Shown piece by piece: positions 50,468 through 61,991 of a stretch of DNA of 64,000 nucleotides (the first letter of the stretch is position 1; every line of letters starts with the position of its first letter). Made by a program: the position numbers and the translations under genes. The notes beneath the pieces were generated by a model, which was not told the origin of the DNA, did not search any database, and worked only from the letters and a program-made list of their open reading frames with translations. Origin of the DNA: Sporobolomyces roseus (taxonomy: Eukaryota; Basidiomycota; Microbotryomycetes; Sporidiobolales; Sporidiobolaceae); the NCBI GenBank assembly GCA_016617785.1, contig JADILM010000003.1, positions 1,550,001 to 1,614,000 of the forward strand, written 5' to 3'.

Positions 50468-52355
50468 TCAACTTCGTCGACGTATCGAGAAGATCCTCCT
50501 CAATTTCGCCCATCTCTGTTTCGCGATCTCGCCCTTCTCGGCTATCGATGCAGACTCGGTGAAGAACGCTCCTCGATTGATTTCTCGAGGGCTGGTCGGA
50601 AGAGTGAGTGGAGAAGGAGATGAGAGTGAATCGGGAGTTTGCGAAAGTGACCGGGGGAAAGGAGTGAAGGGAGCGACAAGCTCGAGCGTAGGGGGCTTGT
50701 TCGACGTCTCGGATGAAGTAGTAGAGTCACTGAAGCGGATAGTGAGATCGAACTGGCGAGAAGAGTTCAGATCAGTCCACTCGTCGTCGAGAAGAGGAAC
50801 AAACTCTTACCTCGACGGCGAAACCAGCGCAGCTTGACATATGAGCCAGAGCTACTGCTCTTGAGTCCATTATCCACTCGTACGATACTGTGACTGCTTC
50901 ATCCCCGTTCCTCGTCAGGTGGAACTCGAATTCGTTATCGCGATTTCGCCAACTTGCTCCGAGAAGTATCGCTTCTCCTGTCGTTCCGGATCGCAGCACT
51001 GCTCGAAGTGATATTGATACACGAGCGGGTGATATTGTGGAGATTAAAGAGTCGAGATCGTCGCAAATTGAGCTCGACGAAGTTGGAACAAATCGACAAA
51101 CGAACGAAAGAGGAAGGGCAATTCTAGTTGACGGATCTAAATTCGAGGGTAGCTCCCGTCCATCAAGCGCCTTTATCCGATAACCCATCTGCGCACATCT
51201 TGCCCGGGTTTATCGGCATGCTATTGTCAAGAGAGTGAACAGACTAACCTTGGGTTCAGTCTCGAGTTTCCACCCTTTGATATCCTCCAAAATCCTCAGT
51301 CTCTTTGGTTCACCCTTAGCTACATCACAACCTGACAGCGGTGCTCCGATCTCGATTCCCATCTTCCCCTCGACGAATCCATCGCAACTTGCGACGATTT
51401 CGTATTTCGTTTCCCATTCTGAGCCATCCTCTTCCCGATGATAGAAAGACCACGGAAGTTTGTCACTCGTCGTCCCGCACGAAAGGCAAGTCGCGGCCAG
51501 AGGAATTGTTGCGTTTCCTTTCCAAATCGATTCCGTCAATTCGAGAGTGCTGACCAGTTCGAAAAGACAATGGGTGCTTGAGTCCGACGAGGTCGACGCA
51601 GAGGTAAATCCGACGAAGGTGATTGAGACGAGGAATGGTTGGGAAGGGGTAGGAGGATTCTCGGGAGAGGAGATGTCGAGGAGAAAGGTCAGGCTCGACC
51701 CGGGAAAGAGAGGTTCAGCCGTCAATCGGGAGAGGTGGATCGTCGAGGAAGAAGACGTTACAGCTGGTGATGGATGTGATGACCCAGAGGAGCTGGTTTC
51801 GGCTGAGTCTGAGGAGCTGCGAATGCATTCGTCGAAGCTGTCCTTGCGAAAGGCGTCCGAAGGAGACTGGAGATTCTTGTCAAAGGGAGGAGAAGGAGCT
51901 GATTCGCGAATTGATCTTGATAGGAGCTGACCAGTGACACTCTCGAGGTCTCGAATAGGCGGGATCGGGGCAGAGCGGAAGAGGTAAGAAGAAGGTTCGC
52001 TTCCTCCGGTAGTATTCGTCGTCGATGCGTATTCAGAGTATTGTACATGTCGGGTGAGAGGTTTCGATTTTCTCGGAGTGACGGGCTCACTGGCTACAGA
52101 GATACGTTGGAGAGATTCTCTTGGAGGATGCGAGCCGGTAGCTGGAATCGTAGCCATTCTCGGCGGCCGAAGAGCGAGGAGAGCTGTGAAGGGAAGAGGG
52201 GACCGGGGTGAAGGCAGACTGCTGAATGCTGATGGTCGAGCGAAAGGATCATCGTCTTCGAGCTGTCTCGCAAAGTCAAGGTTGGATCGGCTACAGAGGT
52301 TCGCGATTCGAAGACGTACGATCGGCTTTTCCTCTTTTCGAATCGTCAGCCTCAT
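50468..52355 (-). CDS. Unknown 589-aa beta-rich protein with disordered N-terminus
   Basis: Three exons: 51249-52355, 50811-51188, 50468-50752. Not recognised. The first 200 residues are Ser/Pro/Arg-rich and probably disordered. Residues about 215-510 look like beta sandwiches: PLFPGSSLTFLLDISSPENP, SQPFLVSITFVGFTSA, FELVSTLELTESIWKGNATI, EWETKYEIVASCDGF, then PSTRIALPLSFVCRFV, ARVSISLRAVLRSGTTGEAI and EAVTVSYEWIMDSRAVAL. Alternating strands of this kind suggest an arrestin-like or immunoglobulin-like fold; that is inference. The tail is Ser/Pro-rich and ends basic (RWAKLRRIFSIRRRS). The start is uncertain: I used the ATG at 52355; a later in-frame ATG at 52158 would remove 66 residues. It follows the nucleoside hydrolase on the same strand. 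Confidence 0.58.
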
Positions 52356-52557
52356 TAATGATCGACTATAACATAGACGAGCGGGATGAGAGTCGGAAAG
52401 GTATAAATCCCTCGAACAAAGTCGAAGCAAAGGAGACAAAAGATAGCGAAACAAGGCAACAACGCCGTTTCCGCCTTGTCGAATCGATCGAGATTCCTTA
52501 TCAATTAGCTCTAGGACAGCGTACAATGCAGTCACAATCTACGGCATGGAACCCTCG

Positions 52558-53990
52558 TCAACGTCCATTCAGCGGCGAGACTTTGTCTGCAAGTTCGACG
52601 ATATCGTGGAATCGTTCCCAGAAAGCTTTGACCTATCTCTCATCGCTCGAGATATCAGTTTCAGACATACTCTGATGTGCGGAAGCGAGGCTTACGTCTA
52701 GCTCTTCGAGGACGAATACGTTTTTTCCCTTTGACCCCCAGCTTTCCCGACTGTTCGCATCCTCCTTATAAGCTGTGAGCTCCTCATCCCGATATCCGTA
52801 AATGTCGACGCTCGTCGTTCCTGCTGTCCATTTCCCTTCCAGCTCGACGTCTACCCGATATCGTTTGCCCTTGAACAGATCGGGTTCTGCGATGTAGGCG
52901 ATACAGAGTGGATCGTGAACTGGAGGACCCTCGGTGAAGTTGAACACTGTAGCGTAGGTCTCGGCAAAGAAGTTGAGTAAGGTCGAAAGGGAATGGCGCA
53001 GAGGAGTGTGTGCGGCTACTGAGGTGTCTGTTCGAGAATTCGAGGCTGATGGAGGGACGAGAAGATTTGCGTGGTCGTGAGATCGGAAGAGTGCTTGATG
53101 AGTGACGTTGAGGGGCTGAAGGATGTGAGCACGAGACGGAAAGATGGAAGACGAACAGAGGAGAGGAGGGCGAAATGGAGAAAAGGAGAAGGCGAGAAAA
53201 GGAGAAGAGTCAGCGATGGAGTCAAATGCAGAGTAAGAGGATCACCACCTACCGTCATGACCACCTTGACTTCAGCATCAAAGACAATCGACGCTGCATG
53301 CGGATCGATCAAAATGTTGAACTCAGCAGTTGGAGAACGGTTTCCTCGAACGCCTTCGGCTCCTCCCATCAATACAATTTGTGATACCTTGTCACGCACA
53401 AGCTCAGGATATATCATCACGAAGATAGCGATGTTTGTGAGAGCGCCAGTAGCCACGATCGCGAGTTGTTGTCCTTTTGGGAGAGCTCGAGCGGCGTTGG
53501 CGAGAGCTTCAATAGCATTGTGTCCTTGCGATTCTGCGAGTTTCGCTTGCACGTTCGGGTCGTTTGCTGGTAGAAGACCTTCGACACCTCCAAGTCCGTC
53601 ACTCCCGTGGATTTCTGCATCGTGCTTGACGGGACGGAGCAGCGGTCGAGCGACTCCGGTATAGATCTTGATGTGTCTCGTCTGATCAGGCGATCCGTAT
53701 GATAAGAGGCAGCGTGCCGCGTTGACTAAGCAAGACAAGGGCTCAGTTGCGAATGCGAGCGGAAAGAGTGACCTTTTGAACTGACGACTAGTGTTTTCGA
53801 GAGAAGCGTTACCGTGAACGGTACTGATACCGACCAGGTCTATCTCTGGTGAGTGTAGAGCCCACAAGAGAGCAATAGCGTCGTCGTGTCCTCTGTTTGA
53901 CGAAACTTAACTAAGCCAGCGAAATCGAGGAGACGAGAGAGCGATAGACGAAGCTCACGGATCGCAATCGAGCCACACGGAAGTAGGCAT
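52558..53990 (-). CDS. URH1: Inosine-uridine type nucleoside hydrolase
   Basis: Five exons: 53959-53990, 53786-53892, 53253-53725, 52696-53115, 52558-52632; 368 aa. Hydrolyses ribonucleosides (uridine in yeast Urh1) to base and ribose in the cytosol. The calcium-binding N-terminal motif reads WLDCDPGHDDAIALLWALHS. It is followed by GISTVHGNASLENTSLNAAR, HGSDGLGGVEGLLP, LAIVATGALTNIAIF, IVLMGGAEGVRGNRSPTAEF and NILIDPHAASIVFD. The C-terminus reads PPVHDPLCIAYI, then VDIYGYRDEE, and closes DVKAFWERFHDIVELADK. Intron 3 is 137 nt, longer than most here. The ending depends on using the acceptor at 52633; read-through gives a nonconserved tail. Confidence 0.92.
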
Positions 53991-54293
53991 TACGGAGCGA
54001 GAACAGCAAGGGAGGAGGGAAGTGAGAGGAAGGAGGGAAAGAGTCGCTCTCGGTCGAGCCGTTCCGACTTGTCCGAATTATTTTTGATCATTTCGGTTAA
54101 CGGTGGTTGCTTCTACTCGTTTCCAACCTGATCAAATAATCCAACAACTACAGCAAACAGAAAGAGCAGGAAGGAGAACCTCGGAGGGATCTTGAAACAG
54201 ACCGACCCTGAGGCTGAGTAAAAAAATGCGATCTCGCTCGCTGTTTCTCTCTCCTTCCGCTTAGTCTCCGTTCTACTCGAATCGCCCTCGAAG
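53991..54293. other. Divergent promoter, nucleoside hydrolase / phospholipase B
   Basis: About 300 bases between the two start codons. An A-rich patch (GTAAAAAAATG) lies near 54219-54229 and a CT-rich leader precedes the PLB ATG. No gene seen. Confidence 0.4.
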
Positions 54294-56819
54294 ATGCTCA
54301 GTCAGGTCGTAGTCGTAGCTTCATTGGCAACTACTGCTCTTGCTCAAGCGAATGGCTGTGAGTCTTCTCTTCTCCTCTCATCTTCACTCAACTTTCTTTT
54401 TTACCTCGGCCTCCACATGTGGCTACAATGCTGACTGTAGCCCTCGATTGTAGATGCTCCCATCAGAGTTCAATGTCCCTCAAGCTCCCTCCTTACTCGC
54501 ACTGGATCTCCCCTCGATGGAACTCAAGTTTTGAATCGAAATGAATCAGCGTACCTCGAAAGAAGGCGTTCAAACGTATCTCCCGATCTGTGGAGGACTT
54601 ACCTCAACGACAACTCTACTGGATCTACTGGATATAACGCTGATGCGATCGTAAGGGCTCAACCCAAAATGTACAATTTTCACTTTCCTCCCTATTCCGA
54701 ATCTCCGAATCGCAACTGATGAAGCTCACTGAATCGAAACAGCGCTACTGCAGTTTCCGGAGGTGGACTTCGAGCTTCTCTCTACGCTGCTGGAACACTT
54801 TCAGCGTTCGACAATCGCAACTCGTCAACTGCTGGAGGTCTCTGGCAGCTCAGTGATTATTTGGCGGGTCTTTCTGGAGGATCATGGGGTAAGTCTGCAT
54901 TCTCTCGAACGTTCGTCGAAGTCGCGACATTGAGCTGACTCGACGATCCCGGAATCTTAGCTGTTACTTCGGTCTCTCTCAACGACATGATCCCAATCTA
55001 CGAACTCGTTCTAGGGAACCAGGCCGATGGAGGACAGAACAACATGGGATGGATCCTCGACATGGACATCCTCGCTCCCGATGGTATCCTAGGAGTTAGC
55101 GAAAACACGGATTACTACGATTCCATCACAGACGACGTTCGAGCCAAGGCTGAAGCGGGGTTCCCAGTATCGCTCGTCGACATCTGGGGACGCGCTCTCG
55201 CTTATCACTTCCTCAATGAAACGACGTTCGTCCCGAACCCCTCGTTTTTTCAGAGAAAGCCGAGAAACTGAACTTTGCCTTTGTAAACAGCCCTCAGAAC
55301 TTCTACGACGCTCGCCCGCACGACGAGGTAAGCTTTCAAGTATCCTTGAGTCGAGGCTGAGTACTGACGAAGGTCACTCGATTGCTCGTCTCGCAGGGAA
55401 CGTTGTTCAGCGCCGTCAAGTTTACGCAGAACTTCCAGAATGGAGCCATGCCTATCCCTCTCCTCGTCTCCACTTCACGAGTCTCCGAAGAGATGCAAAC
55501 GAGCGGTATGAGCAGTACCGTCATTCCTCTCGAGAACACTCAATTCGAGTTTACCCCATTCTCGTTCGGATCTTACGACTCCACCCTGCAAGCTCTCATG
55601 CCTGTCGAATATACCGGCACTCAGCTAAACAACGGAAGTCCTGCGAACACCTCCGCTTGCGTTCAGCACTTCGACTCGGCATCCTTCTTCATGGGAACTT
55701 CCGCCGCCCTGTTCAACGCTGTGCAAAACGGCTTCTCCTCTCCAGTCTTCACCCAGCTCATTCAACGTCTTCTCAGCGACATTACCGATATTCAAGGTAC
55801 CACCGAATCCGTCGCTCTCGTAGCCAACTATCCCAACTCTTTCCAAAACTTCCAACCCTCGGGAGGATTCAACTTCGAATCGTCTGGAAACAACATTCTT
55901 CAGCTCACCGACGGAGGAGAGAACGGAGAAAACGTCCCCATTTCGCCTCTCCTGATTCCCGCTCGAGAAATCGATTTCATTCTAGCAGCTGATGCATCGG
56001 CGGATACGCAATACTCCGTGAGTTCTGGCTTATTCTCACACATAGCTGGCTCTTTCTGACCTAGCTCTTTCGATAGTGGCCCAACGGTACCTCGCTCCTC
56101 GCCACTGCCGATCGTGCCGCAAACTACTCGAATGGATTCAGAGCTTTCCCTCCTATTCCCAAGACTCCCGACGAGTTCGTCGCTCAAGGCTTGAACGTTC
56201 GACCTACCTTCTTCGTGAGTCTCCTTCAGAAAATCTCATCTCGACGAACCTCTCGACTGACTTTTTCCCTTCTTCCTTTCGCTTTCCAGGGTTGCAACTC
56301 GACTGCTCGCGGCAACATGTCTACGACTGGCGCGTACCCACTCGTGATCTACTTACCGAACGCCCCTGCACCTGTTTCCAACCCTTACCTCACCAACACC
56401 TCGACTTTCACCCTCTCGTATTCGTACACTGAGGTCGAAGCATTCCTCGACTCGAGCAATTTGAACGCCAAGAAAGGTTTCCCCGATCCCGCCAATCCTC
56501 TCACTCCCGACTCTGAATGGCCTCTCTGCCTCAAGTGCGCTACTGTCGAGCGAGCTCGTGAGCGTGCTGGACTCAACCGCACTTCTGCTTGCGAGTCTTG
56601 CTTCTCTCGCTGTGAGTTTCTCTCTACCCCTCAACCACTTGAGATCGATACTGATAGTCTCGTTGTATAGACTGCTGGAACGACGGGATCTCCCAAAGTC
56701 TCGTCAACGCAACCGAGACTGGACAAAACAACTCTCCCAGCGGAACCTCTGGAGCTTCCTTCCTTACTACCTCTACTCTCGCTTCTCTCCTCGCTTTCGC
56801 GTTCACTCTTTTAGCCTAA
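54294..56819 (+). CDS. PLB1: GPI-anchored phospholipase B / lysophospholipase
   Basis: Nine exons: 54294-54357, 54454-54670, 54743-54888, 54961-55225, 55291-55327, 55397-56017, 56077-56214, 56290-56611, 56671-56819; 652 aa. Secreted or wall-bound enzyme that removes fatty acyl chains from phospholipids and lysophospholipids. Signal peptide: [19 protein letters not shown]. Catalytic features: oxyanion Arg in [12 protein letters not shown], nucleophile Ser in [10 protein letters not shown] and Asp in [12 protein letters not shown]. It has many N-glycosylation sites and a Cys-rich C-terminal part ([29 protein letters not shown]). It ends in a Ser/Gly linker and hydrophobic GPI signal ([14 protein letters not shown]). 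Exon 2 must extend to 54670 (donor GTACAA) and exon 4 must end at 55225 (donor GTTCGT) to keep conserved junctions. Confidence 0.93.
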
Positions 56820-57111
56820 TCTCGATCACTCTTATAGCCTAATCTTTATCTTCGTTTTCGCAATTTTCAGCTTGTACATAGTTTCTCCACTATCATTTAA
56901 TCCCTTTCCTCTCTCGCTATAGTGTAGCACTCCAACTCAGGCCGCAATTAATCTAATGGTTCGATTGCTCACAAAAGCGAGGAATCGCAACGAGACGTCA
57001 AAGATGCGAATGAAAGATATTTTCACATTGCTATGGCAAAGCTATACTAGGAACAACAGCGTAAGGAAAGGTACAGCAGGTATAGTAGAACAGCGTGGAT
57101 GAGAGAGCCGA
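56820..57111. other. Convergent 3' region, PLB / TRK
   Basis: About 290 bases between convergent stops. AT-rich sequence just after the PLB stop fits a polyadenylation region. No gene seen. Confidence 0.4.
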
Positions 57112-60100
57112 TCATCGCCATCCTATTTCGTCTCTATCATCATGAGGTGGATTATGTTCAGAAGGAGTATCGGAGGATTCCTCTATACTTTTCCCTTTCG
57201 AGTCCGTCGCGCTACTAGGGGTATCTTGGCCATTGAGCGAGCGGTCTGCTTTCTCCCGTTCAAAGTCATCCATTTGCATCGCGCTTGGAGATTCGACGAG
57301 GACCGAGTTGTTTCGAGAGCGGACTTGATCAATATTGTCGCCTTGATAGCTCGAATGGCGCGTCTTGGTTCGTGACAATGTCGCATCGTTCGAAAGAGCG
57401 GTAGCAGTATCGTCAAAGTGAGCCTCGAGGTCTGAAGGTAGAAGAACGGCTCGATCGACTGCGGAGGGAAGGAACTTCTCAGGAACGAGCGCTTCTCTCA
57501 ACGGAAGATAGGAACAGAGAAGAACCTACTGGCGATAGGGAGACCACGATGGCGTCCTCGTACCATGAGAGCGCAAAGAACAAGCTTGGAGAGAGTTGAT
57601 AGGACTCCAGCGAGAGAAGCGTTGTTCTAGAGGTCGAAGAAATCAGTACAGACTCGAGCAATAGAATAGAAAGAGAGCTCACTCGTGTGTTTCCGAGACT
57701 GAGCCCGACGGTACCGTAAGCACTGACACATTCAAAGATCAAAGTGAAGACATTGACCTCGCTGTTGAGAAAGAGCGGATTCGTCAGCAAGGCTTTCAGG
57801 AATTAATAGCGAGAAGAAGCGACTCACGGCCAGTCACCGCTACGGATTCGACCTCGTTCAATGATAGCGAGTAGCCAAACTCCGAGAATGATGAACCATA
57901 TATCCCATCTTCTCGAATCAACTTCATCAGCGAAACCTCTCGCTGAGGTGGGAAGCAAGACTTACGCAAGTTGTCGACGAGCGTGAAATCTACAAACGAA
58001 GTGATGATCAGTATCGCCGTGGATTGACAACGAAGCAAGTGAACGCTCACCCGATGTATTGAGTAGCTGAGCGAGTCTTAGCGAATTCTGCTTCGGCTTC
58101 ATCGAGATCTTGATCGACATCGTCGTCGTACACTCCCATCGACTTCTCCTCGTAAACATTCGTCGCTCGAATCGATAGCGCAACAGGGTAGACAGCCTGT
58201 AGTAGAAAGGTTCTTTATCAGTTTCCCCAACTTGCCGTCGATTAGGAAACGACAACGACTCACAATGTACCTGTAGGAAGCCAACGGAGAGTCAGTGCGG
58301 GAAGCAGCATATCAGATTTGGGTGAGAGAGCTTACATCATCGCGACATAGAGGAATTGTACAGCTGGAGCAGTCGCCGATAGAGGAACGATAGCGAAACC
58401 AGCAGCACGGACAGCAAAAGATTGGAAGAGACCGTTGAGGAACCTTGTACCGAGCGGGATCGACTCGATTGCGTCGTTGCCGATATCGAGAATCATGAAT
58501 GAAGCCCAATCGAAACCGTTGAGACAGACTAGAGCGAAGACGAGGAACCACGTTTGACTGAACGAGACATCAGTCAGCTACGAAACCTGACTGATCTGAG
58601 AGAGAAAGCGACCCACTGAGAAGGGAACAGGTAGATGTAGCATCGTCGAGGATGATCAAGGAGGAATTGCAACGTTTCTCGAACGCGAGATTGAGTCGGG
58701 ACGATCTTCGAAAGAGTCCAGCTAAATGAAGGATGCAACTCTCGTCAGTATACACAGCTGATGAATCGATGAAGGACGAACGGTCGGCTCACATGGTCAG
58801 ACGAAGGAAGACCGGCAGTCCAGTGTTGCCTCCGACGATGAGTACCGACATGACGATGATGAGCCAGTAAGCTTTTTGAAAAGGTACCATCGACGTATCC
58901 ACGAGACTGTCAAAATCGAGGCCAAATTAGCGAGAAACTAATGCGAAAAGAATAGAAAGCAGACCTACCTCATGCCGTTGTTACTGAACGCACTCCATAC
59001 TTGGAAGAAGACGAACCAAGTGGGATTTACCTCCCACGCGGGGTCGTCGAAGACGGGTCGATACGTTCCAGAATGGGAGAGCCAAGGAGCGATGAGGAGA
59101 ACGCAGAGAAGTTGTCCAACAAAATAGTACCCGGCGACGAGACGGAGTAGCAAGGTGAGTGCCTGAGGTGGGAGGTCTAGCGTCAGTGACGACAGAACGA
59201 GCAATCGGAAGAAAAGCGAAACACGAACTCGATATTCGACTCCTCCTAATTCTTCTTGTTGCGCATCACTCAAACCATGGAATCTCGAGTTTCGACCAAC
59301 GACGGCATCGAAAGAGATGTAGCTGACGGGTTTGACGTGAGGATGTTCGGATCCAGCGAAAGTCGTAGTACCCATTCGAGAATCTTGCGAGTGAGTCGAC
59401 ATCATCGTTGTTGTTCGAGGAATGGTGACAGTTCTTTCAACAGCGCTCCTGATCGTAGGGATACGAGCTCGAGCGAACTCTGCGGCTGCGAAGATAGGAT
59501 TGGGGAAACCTCCGAAACCTGAATGCATCGCTGAATTCGATGAAGTGCCGTTTCCAGCGGTTCCGGTTCGAGTCAAGGCGCGAGAATGAGGATCTCGTAA
59601 GTTCGAGACACTCATTCGTCGCATCATGACATCTGGATCGACAGCGTTCGTACGGTTCCGTCTGAGTCGAAGATCGTTGTCGCTGTTTTCTCGGAATTCG
59701 ATAGTTCGACTTCGACCGAAATCTCGATTGTGTTCTGGGTTCGTATCGAGACTGCCACCTCGAGGAGAAGCAGATACTGGTGATTCCGTGATGTGGTCGA
59801 GATGTCGAGGTTCGAGAGTTCGATTTCGAGGGAGGTTGCCAGTTCCGATACGAAGAGGAGTGATGGCTGCAGAATCACTGCTTCTTCGATTTCGAGCAGT
59901 GTGAACGGGATGAGGCGGTTCGCTGATCTGGATGTGATTGTTGTGTTGAGGTGGAGGAGGTTCCGTGATTTGGATACTGCGCACGAACAAAAATCAATCT
60001 TGTCTTTTCTCAATCCGAAGGAAGAGACCAAACTTACGTTCGACCAGAGACAGAGGGCTGTCGATTGACACTAGCATTCTCAGTCTGAGCATTGATCGCG

Positions 60101-61407
60101 TTGACCTCGCGGACCACAGGATCATCTGCCGCAGATTCATCATCGGCGAAAACCTCTGGCAAGGTTTCTCCTCCATTCTCCATACTTCTCCCCTCGTTCC
60201 CTTGCATGCCTGTACTGTTCGCCCTCTCTGACCCACTTCGATGTTCTCCCAACCAACCCGAAACACTCATCTCGTTGATCCTGACCGGTACGTCAACTCG
60301 CTTAATCATGTCTGCACTCAACTTTTCCAGCTTTTTCTTCTTCTTCTTAAGCCCTTCTCGAAGTCCTTTCTCCCGTTCTCCCTCTGCGAAAGATGCGCTT
60401 GCGCTGCCGGCGGGCGAAGGTCGAGGTGTACTGGGGTCGGCTCGGTGGAAGAGGAAATGAGCGAGAGAAGGACCGTTGCCGGGTCGTCGAGTGTCTGTGA
60501 ATGCTTGATACTCTCGGCCATGTAATCGAGCCTGACGAATAGAGAGCGATGTTCAGTAGAGCTCAGGAAGGGGATACCTCGCAAAACATACCTCTTGTTC
60601 TCCGATCTCGTTTACTCGTTGTCGAGCAGATGCTGTTCAATTCTCATCAGAGCGAGTCAGTCGAGCTCATATTCTGCCGTAGAGTCGGAGCATACCATCA
60701 TGAGTGACCATGTATTCGAATTTGTTTCGGAAGAATTGTCTACTCGAGCAAACAACCGATCAGATACAGCTCACGTCGAGCATTCGAAAGGGTAACGACG
60801 TACCTTCGCACGAGAATGACGATGATGGAAACGAATGAAGTCGATCCGATACTCATTTGGAACTACGAGGGCGATTCATCGAAGTCAGCACGAAGTCGAT
60901 AGGAGATAGCGAAGGAGGAAAAACGCACGAAGATGAGGAATTGTTGCCAAGTCGTCATTCGTCCTAACTCTACCGAATTCAATCCCGTTACAGTCATCGC
61001 CGAAGTGCAGCTGTATTGCGGTATCCAGTTCGTCAGCTTCTTGCTCGAGAGGTCTGGTGCGGAAAAGACTCACATGAACAAAGCATCGATATAAGGGATC
61101 TGATTCTTTGGCAAGTCACCATTCGATGCGTAGAAGATCCCCGAGATGATCAAGGGCATAAAGGTGAAGACGAGGAGATGAATACGATAGAAGTTGAGGT
61201 GATTTGCTAAACACGAAGAATAGTCGATTTCGTATGCAGGAAAGGAGTAAGCGACGTCAGTTCCGCGCCAATCAGTTCTTCAAGATCTCAATAAGATGTG
61301 GACGTACAGCTGAACGCAGTCAACTTTGCCCAAACTCCCTTCTTGAGGAAATCAGGCAAATGTCCGGCAGTCGATTCATGTCGATTCAACGACAATCTGC
61401 GCCTCAT
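57112..61407 (-). CDS. TRK1: TRK-type high-affinity potassium transporter
   Basis: Nineteen exons: 61308-61407, 61074-61206, 60929-61010, 60804-60862, 60696-60739, 60592-60632, 60038-60531, 59229-59976, 58969-59162, 58793-58906, 58617-58721, 58336-58557, 58264-58270, 58051-58196, 57966-57989, 57828-57908, 57683-57761, 57530-57626, 57112-57494; 1050 aa. Plasma-membrane K+ uptake. It has four membrane-pore-membrane units; the filter segments are visible as SAMTVTGLNSVELG, WSAFSNNGMS, FQSFAVRAAGFAIV and SAYGTVGLSLGN. The N-terminal span starts LNFYRIHLLVFTFMPLIISG. A large hydrophilic loop of about 400 residues (about 155-560) separates unit one from unit two, as in yeast Trk1. Other landmarks: FLRLTIWTLSKIVP, YIYLFPSHQTWFLVF and LMVRGRHRGLPIA. 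One exon is 7 nt, one 24 nt, and the last intron is 35 nt. Confidence 0.95.
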
Positions 61408-61991
61408 TGTTTCGGTGCAAGTGGACGACGGACGCTTGTGCGCCAGATGGGTGTCAGGGAGGAGTCGTCAGAATGGTAAGAGAGCCGGAATGGAAGTGGA
61501 GGTGTTTGGTTCAAGAAGTTCGAGGCGCTGCACAACGAACTTGAAAGTCAGCTGGTGTAAGAGGGGGCGCATATAGCGGTTCACTCACCTGTTGATCGTC
61601 CTATACTACTCCCGAGTCGCTAGCTGCAGTGCTTGAGGTTGATCGGCGAACCTTGAAGTTTCAATTGAGGTTCGAGGGTGGAACGAATTCGGCTTTCCCG
61701 CTGAGCGTGTCGACCGATAGTTGAGCTACTTCTAGAGTATCCGACCGACGAAGCTAGTCAGAAGATAGTTGTAGGAAGGAGAGAGGTTTGGTTCTCCTCT
61801 CAAAGTCTCGAACGTTTTTTCTCCTTCTCTCCTATCAACACCCTTGGGCGACTGGCAATCCTCCACAACAGCCGACAGCCCTATTCGATCTACAAGACCT
61901 CGACTCAGGCCCACCGATAGCTCGTCACTTCCGATTCGCCCTTTGAAACTTTTCTCATCTCTCCCCATTTCCATCTCCTCCTCCTCACAAA
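61408..61991. other. Divergent promoter, TRK / mitoribosomal gene
   Basis: About 580 bases between the TRK start (-) and the uL23m start (+). Short open frames have no recognisable content. The last 60 bases before the plus-strand ATG are CT-rich. It should hold both promoters. Confidence 0.45.

Noticed and set aside
51460..51930. 156-codon plus-strand open frame
   Set aside because: Antisense to the first exon of the unknown 589-aa gene; acidic low-complexity product typical of a reverse-strand shadow.
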